DNA of 14,513 nt, taken from positions 1-14,513 of the forward strand of contig JAKZRQ010000197.1 in NCBI GenBank assembly GCA_047518105.1, written 5' to 3'. Positions within the stretch are counted from its first letter, which is position 1. Each line of letters opens with the position of its first letter. The notes beneath the pieces are model-generated. The model saw only the letters and a list, made by a program, of their open reading frames with translations, did not search any database and was not told where the DNA came from. Shown here piece by piece: positions 6,835 through 11,997 of this stretch. The position numbers and the translations under genes are program-made. The stretch comes from VXYL01 sp047518105 (GTDB lineage: Bacteria; Pseudomonadota; Gammaproteobacteria; Pseudomonadales; Azotimanducaceae).

Positions 6835-6942
6835 ATGGGAAATCATACACGGGACGCGGTCGGCGTCGACATCTCGAAGGCGCATCTGGACGTTCACCGG
6901 CTGAACACCGGGGAGGCGGCACAGTTCGGCAACGACGCGGCG
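6835..6942 (+). pseudogene. IS110-family transposase, N-terminal fragment only
   Basis: The first ~36 codons read MGNHTRDAVGVDISKAHLDV, then HRLNTGEAAQFGNDAA, the characteristic opening of IS110-family DEDD recombinases. D12 in VGVDISK corresponds to the first catalytic aspartate. An intact protein is roughly 300-400 residues and should continue through the RuvC-like domain to a serine-containing C-terminal domain. Here recognisable sequence stops at about 6942 and the frame runs on into the antisense of the neighbouring SDR gene. It cannot be functional alone. The break lies 3 bases from the SDR stop codon. Confidence 0.8.
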
Positions 6943-6944
6943 CG

Positions 6945-7844
6945 TCACGACCGTGGCCGGGGTGCCCGCAGCCTGGGCGGATGCGCGTTCGACATGTCCA
7001 TCAGTTTGTCGATGTGGGGCAGCAGATCCTCGTAGGTCGCGCCGGCGCCGAGGTGCACCGGGTCGTTGACCCAGATTTCGCTGCGGTGGTAGTTTCCGCC
7101 GGAGGCGTGGATGACGGCGCCGTTGGGCGCATTCTCGCTGCACATGTAGAGGACGGCCGGGCTGACCAGCGCTGGGTGGCGCAAGGGATCCGGTTCGTCG
7201 AGATTCTCGTCGCGGCCGGGAACGGTGTTGGTCATCCGGGTCGCCGCGCCGGGTCCCAGGCAGTTGACCCGGACATTGCGGCCCGCGCCTTCCAAAGCAA
7301 GCACGTTGGCGAGACCGAGCATCCCCATCTTGGCCGCGCCGTAGTTGGACTGGCCGAAGTTGCCGAAGATGCCGGAGCCGGAACTCGTGAACACAATCCG
7401 CCCGTAGCGCTGTTCGACCATGTGCGGCCAGGCGGCGTGGGTGACGTAGGCGGTGCCCGTGAGGTGCACCTGCATGACCAGATCGAACTCGTGCAGAGTC
7501 ATGTTCTTGAACGTGCGGTCGCGCAGGATACCGGCGTTGTTGACCAGGATGTCGATGCGGCCGAAGGCGGCGACGGCGTCGTCGACGATGCTCTTGGCGC
7601 CGTCCCGGTCGGCGACGGATGCCTTGTTGGCCACGGCTTCCCCGCCGAGGGCGTGGATTTCGGCCACCACGGCGTCGGCAGCGTCCCCTGCGCCGGAGCC
7701 GTCGACGGCACCACCCAAGTCGTTGACCACAACCTTGGCGCCGCGCTTGGCGAACTCGATGGCATGGCAGCGCCCGATGCCACCCCCGGCACCGGTGACT
7801 GCGGCGACCTTGCCTTGAAATTCACTGCTCTCGAATTCGCTCAT
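6945..7844 (-). CDS. SDR-family dehydrogenase, (3R)-hydroxyacyl-CoA dehydrogenase-like
   Basis: This 299-residue short-chain dehydrogenase closely resembles the N-terminal dehydrogenase domain of the peroxisomal multifunctional enzyme HSD17B4. Related bacterial proteins oxidise hydroxyacyl-CoA or similar alcohols with NAD+. It has TGAGGGIG (17-24) for the dinucleotide, VVVNDLGG (38-45), NNAG (102-105), and the catalytic set Ser155, Tyr168 and Lys172 (SNYGAAK), plus the subfamily block SGIFGNFGQ. The ATG at 7844 was preferred over 7868 because GGGAGGGG precedes it closely and MSEFESSEFQGK reads naturally. The last ~10 residues (RLRAPRPRS) are basic and low in complexity, and end 3 bases from the IS110 break, so the native tail may have been altered. 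No companion beta-oxidation genes are visible. The exact substrate is unknown. Confidence 0.92.
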   Translation of the reverse strand: MSEFESSEFQGKVAAVTGAGGGIGRCHAIEFAKRGAKVVVNDLGGAVDGSGAGDAADAVVAEIHALGGEAVANKASVADRDGAKSIVDDAVAAFGRIDILVNNAGILRDRTFKNMTLHEFDLVMQVHLTGTAYVTHAAWPHMVEQRYGRIVFTSSGSGIFGNFGQSNYGAAKMGMLGLANVLALEGAGRNVRVNCLGPGAATRMTNTVPGRDENLDEPDPLRHPALVSPAVLYMCSENAPNGAVIHASGGNYHRSEIWVNDPVHLGAGATYEDLLPHIDKLMDMSNAHPPRLRAPRPRS

Positions 7845-7913
7845 GATCCCCTCCCTTATGCGCCTCAAGTGTTCGGTCTATGCTTGATGGCGACCGAGCG
7901 ACGAATCTCCACC

Positions 7914-8072
7914 ATGACCCCGGAGCAGATCCGTCATTGCAAAGAGGCGGGTTATACCACCGTTGGCAGCTTATTCGCACCGGCACAAGCCCGGCGGGAA
8001 TCCCGCGAGCGGGTTTCGTTCGAGGTGGAGTTCGAGCGCATCGCGCTTGGACGGACGCGGCCCCGGGACTGA
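7914..8072 (+). CDS. Short ORF resembling the N-terminus of phytanoyl-CoA dioxygenase-like proteins
   Basis: This 52-codon frame starts MTPEQIRHCKEAGYTTVGSL, very like the opening of PhyH-family Fe(II)/2-oxoglutarate oxygenases (TPEQ..., -DGY-VV--LF-P). The rest (RESRERVSFEVEFERIALG...) matches nothing I recognise, and the iron-binding HxD...H residues are absent. It ends 3 bases before the sigma factor ATG, so it may be a decayed gene fragment now acting as a translated leader, or an unrelated small protein. The frame is open further upstream (ATG at 7887), but that is the likely promoter area between divergent genes. Moderate-to-low confidence that it is translated. Confidence 0.4.
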   Translation: MTPEQIRHCKEAGYTTVGSLFAPAQARRESRERVSFEVEFERIALGRTRPRD

Positions 8073-8075
8073 CGC

Positions 8076-8672
8076 ATGGCGCGCCTTCGCCGTCCAGACC
8101 CGCGCAGCGACGAAGCACTGGTCGAAGCGTGCAATGCCGGTGATGCGCGGGAAGCGGCCAAGGCGTTCGAGGCGTTGTACCTCCGGCACAAGGACTACGT
8201 GCTCCGTATTGCGCTGCGTTTCGTGCCGGATCCGGACACCGCCCTCGACGTGCTCCAAGAGACGTTCGCCTACCTGCTCAAACGTTTTCCACCCACCGGA
8301 GGCGGCCTGCAACTCACCGCCAAGATGACTTCGCTGCTGTACCCGGTTGCCAGGAACACGGCGATCACCGCATTGCGCAAGGCAAGGCGCTTTCCGGGTA
8401 CCGGCGATGTCGCGCCGGATGATCTTCCGGCGCCCGAGGGTGCGAACACCGGTGCCTCGGGGGACGGTGCCTCGGGGGACATCCACAGGGTCCTCGCGGC
8501 GCTGCCGGCCAATCAGCGGGAAACGCTTCAACTTCGTTTCGTGGACGATCTGTCGCTCGGCGAGATTGCCGAGGTGCTCGATATTCCTCTCGGGACGGTC
8601 AAGTCGCGGCTGCACTTCGGCATCGCAAGCCTGAAGGCATCGGATATCGTAAAAGATCTCCGCGAAGAATGA
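8076..8672 (+). CDS. ECF-type RNA polymerase sigma-70 factor
   Basis: This 198-residue protein has the two-domain layout of an extracytoplasmic-function sigma factor. Region 2 spans about 14-72 (ALVEACNAGD, then RHKDYVLRIALRFV and ALDVLQETFAYLLKRF), which binds core polymerase and the -10 element. Region 4 spans about 136-188 (LPANQRETLQLRFVDDLSL, then GEIAEVLDIPLGTVKSRLHF), which binds the -35 element. The linker (about 103-135) is poorly conserved and contains an exact 15-bp duplication encoding GASGD twice. The ATG follows the upstream short ORF by 3 bases, with no strong ribosome site, suggesting coupling. It heads a four-gene operon and most likely drives it; autoregulation is usual for this class but no promoter match could be confirmed. 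The ECF subgroup was not assigned. Confidence 0.92.
   Translation: MARLRRPDPRSDEALVEACNAGDAREAAKAFEALYLRHKDYVLRIALRFVPDPDTALDVLQETFAYLLKRFPPTGGGLQLTAKMTSLLYPVARNTAITALRKARRFPGTGDVAPDDLPAPEGANTGASGDGASGDIHRVLAALPANQRETLQLRFVDDLSLGEIAEVLDIPLGTVKSRLHFGIASLKASDIVKDLREE
8451..8480 (+). repeat. Exact 15-bp tandem duplication in the sigma factor linker
   Basis: GGTGCCTCGGGGGAC occurs at 8451-8465 and 8466-8480, in frame, giving GASGD-GASGD (residues 126-135) between sigma regions 2 and 4. A change in copy number would alter linker length without breaking the frame. Confidence 0.9.
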
Positions 8673-8717
8673 ACCTTCTACCCCCTGGCCGCGCTATACG
8701 AGCGAGGAGGGCGAGAG

Positions 8718-9107
8718 ATGCCTGACGACAACGCGCCCAACGAGGAACTGCCGACGAGCCTGATCGATGCGCTGAAACGCGCCGACCAGCCACCGCTTGT
8801 CATTACGGCGGGCGTCGACCGGGCGGTGGCCGACTTGGCGGCGTCGCACTTCCAAGGTCGGCGATCAACGTGGAAACGACACGGTGGATGGGCAGCGCTT
8901 GCGGCCTCGGTTGCCCTCGTGGCGCTCTTGGTGTTCCCACCGGGCAACCCGCTTCGGGACGAGACCACGCTCTATGGCGATGTCGACGGTTCCGGCCGGA
9001 TCGATATCGCGGACGTGTTGGCGCTTGCCCGGCGACCCGGCGTCGAGCAAGCCGACCTCGACGCGTTCGCGATGCGCGTGGTTTCCCTTGAAGCCGGGGG
9101 AACGTGA
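8718..9107 (+). CDS. Single-pass membrane protein with one dockerin/EF-hand-like calcium loop
   Basis: This 129-residue protein starts after a good ribosome site (GAGGAGGG) 46 bases past the sigma factor. Residues 1-57 are soluble and probably cytoplasmic (LPTSLIDALKRADQPPLVIT). Residues 58-73 form one membrane helix (AALAASVALVALLVF). The outer part (about 84-125) has a 12-residue calcium loop, DVDGSGRIDIAD (88-99), followed by a helix VLALARR, as in one dockerin type I repeat. The second half (RPGVEQADLDAFAMRVV) keeps a helix but lacks a clear second loop. Position directly after the sigma gene and the N-inside topology fit a sensor or anti-sigma-like role, but no ZAS motif is seen. Its stop overlaps the next gene. 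The architecture is seen; the function is inference. Confidence 0.8.
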   Translation: MPDDNAPNEELPTSLIDALKRADQPPLVITAGVDRAVADLAASHFQGRRSTWKRHGGWAALAASVALVALLVFPPGNPLRDETTLYGDVDGSGRIDIADVLALARRPGVEQADLDAFAMRVVSLEAGGT

Positions 9108-9144
9108 TGAACGTGATGAACGTGATGAACGTGATGAACGTGAT
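9100..9144 (+). repeat. Five perfect tandem copies of a 9-mer at a gene start
   Basis: GAACGTGAT is repeated at 9100-9108, 9109-9117, 9118-9126, 9127-9135 and 9136-9144. The array covers the stop of the dockerin-like gene (TGA 9105-9107) and the first codons of the next gene, where each unit supplies an in-frame ATG (9107, 9116, 9125, 9134, 9143) and GTG. It encodes repeated MNV at the N-terminus. Confidence 0.95.
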
Positions 9145-9670
9145 GAGAGACGCGACCAGGTCGCGGTGTCGCTGCCGACCGCAGGCGGGCGGTCGCGATT
9201 CCGCTCTGCGAAATCTCCGGGCGGGAAGCGTCGCGGTTGCCGGCCTTGCGGTTGCCGCCTGCCTGTTGGTGATCACCGCCAGCGGTGGCGAAGCGACGCG
9301 TTTCGTGCCGGTGGAGGTCTTCCTCGACAGCCCCGAGCCGGTGGCCGCGTGGCAATTCGAACTGGCCGACCGCAACGCCTCGATGACCGTCGTGGGCGTC
9401 GAGAACGGCGACAGCGACGCGTTCCAACGCGCCCCCTACTACGACCGCGAGGCGGTCCAGCGCGGCGATGCCGACCGTATCGTCGTCGCCGACTATTCCC
9501 TAGCCGAGGAGAGCCGGTTGCCGTCCGGGCGGATTCGCATCGCCACGGTGCACCTGATGTTGGGTGCCCAAGCCGACTTCGAACTCAAGCTCGTCGCGGC
9601 TACCACGACCGATGGCCGACCGATCGACGCGGCGGTCAGCCTGCAAATGACGCAAACGAGAGAACGATGA
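9107..9670 (+). CDS. Membrane-anchored protein with a cohesin-like extracytoplasmic domain
   Basis: From ATG 9107 the product has about 187 residues: a repetitive MNVMNVMNV start, a basic stretch (to about 40), one membrane helix (about 42-59, SVAVAGLAVAACLLVITA), and an outer beta-rich domain (about 65-181). That domain reads VPVEVFLDSPEPVAAWQFEL, then MTVVGVENGD..., then GRIRIATVHLML and FELKLVAATTTDGRPIDAAV, the strand pattern of cohesin-like domains. ATG 9107 was chosen because G5 at 9096-9100 lies 6 bases upstream and it overlaps the previous stop as TGATG. GTG 9104 or any of four later in-frame ATGs are alternatives. The next gene overlaps its stop by ATGA. Next to a dockerin-like protein, it could be its binding partner. 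The cohesin call is by eye only. Confidence 0.7.
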   Translation: MNVMNVMNVMNVMRDATRSRCRCRPQAGGRDSALRNLRAGSVAVAGLAVAACLLVITASGGEATRFVPVEVFLDSPEPVAAWQFELADRNASMTVVGVENGDSDAFQRAPYYDREAVQRGDADRIVVADYSLAEESRLPSGRIRIATVHLMLGAQADFELKLVAATTTDGRPIDAAVSLQMTQTRER

Positions 9671-11952
9671 GCAAACATACCCTTGCCACTATCCCCCTCG
9701 CCTTGTTGGCCACGGCGCTGGTCTTCGTCGCGCCGGTTGCCATCGTGTCCTGCAGCTCGACCGACCTTGGTTCGGCATCGCCGCCAGCGGCCGCGCCACC
9801 GCCAGCGCCACTGCCAGCGCCACGGGCAGCGCTACCGCCATCCGAGGGAGATTCAATGCCTCGCATCGGCGCGCCGGCGCCGGAACTTTGGATCATCGAG
9901 AAGTCGGCATCGGCGGTTGTTCGCGAGGACCACGTGGAGGAGGTTGTCGTGACCGGGTCGAGGACGAGGGAGCGTCTCGCGCAAGATACGCCGCTCGATG
10001 ATCCGAATCCTGAGATGCGAGTCGGGCCGGTGGTCAATCTAACTTTCAAGGCCGCGCCGGCATATCGGTCGGCTCCGGCTCCGGCGACGGACATTCGCCA
10101 CGACCCGCGATCAGGCGTGATGCTGGCCAGCTTCCCATTCGGCGATCAAAGCCCGCGTGCGCGCCATGTGGCGCTCCCTCTGAAGCACACTGCCGTGGAC
10201 GCACAAATCAACGGCTACATCGCCACCGTCAACGTCAAGCAGGAATACCAAAACCCCTACGACGCCAAGATCGAGGCGGTCTACGTGTTCCCCCTGCCCG
10301 AGAAGGCAGGGATAAGCGAATTCCTGATGGTAATTGGCGACCGCACCATCCGCGGCATCCTGCGGGAGAAGGAAGAAGCCCAAGCCATCTACCGCCAGGC
10401 CCGGGCCCAAGGTCACCCGGCGAGTCTAATGGTGCAGCGTCGACCAAACATCTTCGAGCAGAAGGTCGCCAACATCGAGCCGGGCAAGGCCATCGATATC
10501 GACATCACGTACTTCCACGCCCTCGCCTACAAGGACGGCTGGTACTCGTTCGTGTTTCCCACCGTGGTAGGTCCGCGCTACAACCCGCCGGGCCATCCGG
10601 ATCCCGTCAACGCGGTGCACCGGGGTGACGGCGGAGCACCGGGCGGCGGCACGTCGGTCGAGTACCTGCGCCCCGAGGAACGCTCCGGGCATGATATCGG
10701 CATCAACGTGCGCGTCGACGCCGGGGTTGAGATCGAGGAGTTGAAAGCCTCGCACGGCGTGGAGACGAGCCGGGACGAACCGCACACCGCGACCGTGCGT
10801 TTGAAGAACGAGACGACGATTCCAAACCGGGATTTCGTGCTCGACTTCCGCGTGGCCGGGGAGACGATGAAGTCGAACCTGTTGACGTACCGCAACGCGG
10901 ATACCCGCGAAGGCTACTTCACGCTGATGGTGATTCCACCGCTGGAGTCCGCCCTGGTCCCCCGCCGGACGATGGAGATGGTCTTCGTCATCGATTGCTC
11001 CGGATCGATGAGCGGCCGCCCGCTGCGGCAAGCCAAGGAGGCGGTGGCTGCCGCACTCGATCTGCTCGAGCCGAACGACACCTTCCAGATCATCCGCTTC
11101 TCCGACTCGGCGAGCCAGTTCGGGGTCGCCCCCGCGCTCGCCAACGAAGTCAACCTGGGGGCGGCGCGGGGCTATCTCGCGGCGCTGGCAGCGGATGGGG
11201 GCACGCAGATGATCAACGGGGTCAAGGCGGCGCTCGACTTCCCGCACGACCCGACGCGCTTTCGTTTCGTGACCTTCATGACAGATGGCTATATCGGCAA
11301 CGAGAAGGACATCCTTGCGGCGGTCCATACCCGTGTGGGCGCTTCCCGCATCTTCAGCTTCGGCGTCGGCAACTCGGTCAACCGCTTCCTGTTGGATCGC
11401 ATGGCGGAGGCGGGTCGCGGCGCGGCCGCCTACCTGGGGCTGAACGACTCCGCCCGGGACGCGATGGAGCGGTTCTTCATGCGGGTCAGCCATCCGGCGC
11501 TTACCGACATCGAGATCGACTGGGGCGGGACGACCGTGACCGATGTCTACCCGTCGGCGCTGCCCGACCTGTTCGTGGGTCGGCCGCTGGTGGTCACAGG
11601 CAAGTTCTCCGGGGAACAGCCCAAGGTACGGGTTCTCGGTTCGTCCGACGGGGAACGCCGCACGTTGATGACGGCGCAAGATACCGAGGGCGGTGCCGGG
11701 GCGTCCATCGCCAAGGTCTGGGCGCGGTTGCGCATCGCGGACCTGGCCAATCGCCAAACCTGGGCCGGAGATCCGTACGGGGAACTGCGCGATGCCATCC
11801 GCGACACCGCGCTACGACACCAGTTGGTATCGAACTACACATCGTACGTGGCGGTGGACTCCGCCATGCGCACGACTGGCGACCACGGCGTAACGGTGCA
11901 CCAGGCGGTTCCTGTGCCGGACGGCGTTCGCTACGACACGACGGTGGACTGA
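9667..11952 (+). CDS. VIT and von Willebrand factor A domain lipoprotein with a TonB-box-like motif
   Basis: This 761-residue protein has a signal peptide ending in IVSC (lipobox, Cys29) followed by Ser, which suggests outer-membrane sorting. An Ala/Pro-rich linker (about 36-58) precedes DHVEEVVVTGSRT (88-100), a sequence typical of the start of TonB-dependent receptors. A VIT domain spans about 167-300 (VNVKQEYQNPYDAKIEAVYV, FPLPEKAGI). A vWA domain spans about 437-605 with a complete MIDAS metal site: DCSGS (443-447), Thr513 and Asp540 (FMTDG). The C-terminal region (about 606-761) is beta-rich and includes HQLVSNYTSYVAVD, a block usual in bacterial VIT-VWA proteins. Such proteins resemble inter-alpha-trypsin inhibitor heavy chains and are thought to bind ligands or matrix. 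The ATG overlaps the previous stop as ATGA. The frame is open upstream to 8797, but that part antagonises two better genes. Confidence 0.92.
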   Translation: MSKHTLATIPLALLATALVFVAPVAIVSCSSTDLGSASPPAAAPPPAPLPAPRAALPPSEGDSMPRIGAPAPELWIIEKSASAVVREDHVEEVVVTGSRTRERLAQDTPLDDPNPEMRVGPVVNLTFKAAPAYRSAPAPATDIRHDPRSGVMLASFPFGDQSPRARHVALPLKHTAVDAQINGYIATVNVKQEYQNPYDAKIEAVYVFPLPEKAGISEFLMVIGDRTIRGILREKEEAQAIYRQARAQGHPASLMVQRRPNIFEQKVANIEPGKAIDIDITYFHALAYKDGWYSFVFPTVVGPRYNPPGHPDPVNAVHRGDGGAPGGGTSVEYLRPEERSGHDIGINVRVDAGVEIEELKASHGVETSRDEPHTATVRLKNETTIPNRDFVLDFRVAGETMKSNLLTYRNADTREGYFTLMVIPPLESALVPRRTMEMVFVIDCSGSMSGRPLRQAKEAVAAALDLLEPNDTFQIIRFSDSASQFGVAPALANEVNLGAARGYLAALAADGGTQMINGVKAALDFPHDPTRFRFVTFMTDGYIGNEKDILAAVHTRVGASRIFSFGVGNSVNRFLLDRMAEAGRGAAAYLGLNDSARDAMERFFMRVSHPALTDIEIDWGGTTVTDVYPSALPDLFVGRPLVVTGKFSGEQPKVRVLGSSDGERRTLMTAQDTEGGAGASIAKVWARLRIADLANRQTWAGDPYGELRDAIRDTALRHQLVSNYTSYVAVDSAMRTTGDHGVTVHQAVPVPDGVRYDTTVD
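9795..9842 (+). repeat. Imperfect 12-bp tandem repeat encoding the Ala/Pro linker
   Basis: Four units, GCCACCGCCAGC, GCCACTGCCAGC, GCCACGGGCAGC and GCTACCGCCATC, run from 9795 to 9842. They encode the flexible Pro/Ala spacer just after the lipidated cysteine. Unit length keeps the frame, so the tether length can vary. Confidence 0.75.
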
Positions 11953-11971
11953 ACGCGTGCAAGCCTTGACC

Positions 11972-11997
11972 GGCCCTGCCAGGGTTGGCCCCGGGGC
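11972..11997. terminator. Inverted repeats between convergent genes, possible terminator
   Basis: The 44-base gap between the convergent VIT-VWA and subtilase genes contains CCCT/AGGG (11974-11977, 11981-11984) and the perfect palindrome GCCCCGGGGC (11988-11997). No T-run follows on either strand, so any termination role is weakly supported. Confidence 0.25.

Larger units (their letters stand above)
6640..6942 (+). mobile_element. Remnant of the left end of an IS110-family insertion sequence
   Basis: The remnant joins a structured noncoding leader to the start of a DEDD transposase, in the order of an IS110-group left end. The right part, including the rest of the transposase and the right end, is missing. 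IS110 elements lack long terminal inverted repeats, so the outer boundary is not readable; it must lie after the tonB stop at 6623. The element separates tonB from the SDR gene and probably mediated or suffered a deletion at its internal break. Confidence 0.7.

Noticed and set aside
8000..8020. Small hairpin GCGGG-AAT-CCCGC in the leader ORF
   Set aside because: A five-pair stem in DNA this GC-rich is expected by chance and lies inside a reading frame.
6735..8072. 445-codon plus-strand frame across the IS remnant and the SDR gene
   Set aside because: It is the antisense of the SDR gene; only its last ~52 codons, beyond the SDR start, look protein-like and are listed separately.
8797..9666. 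An N-terminal extension of the VIT-VWA gene giving a 1051-residue open frame
   Set aside because: The extension runs out of frame through two better-supported genes, is Arg/Asp-Glu rich as expected of a GC-rich shadow, and the downstream ATG at 9667 starts a clean lipoprotein signal peptide.
10426..11757. Long open frame of 443 codons opposite the VIT-VWA gene
   Set aside because: Mirror frame of conserved VIT-VWA coding sequence, with no recognisable motif.
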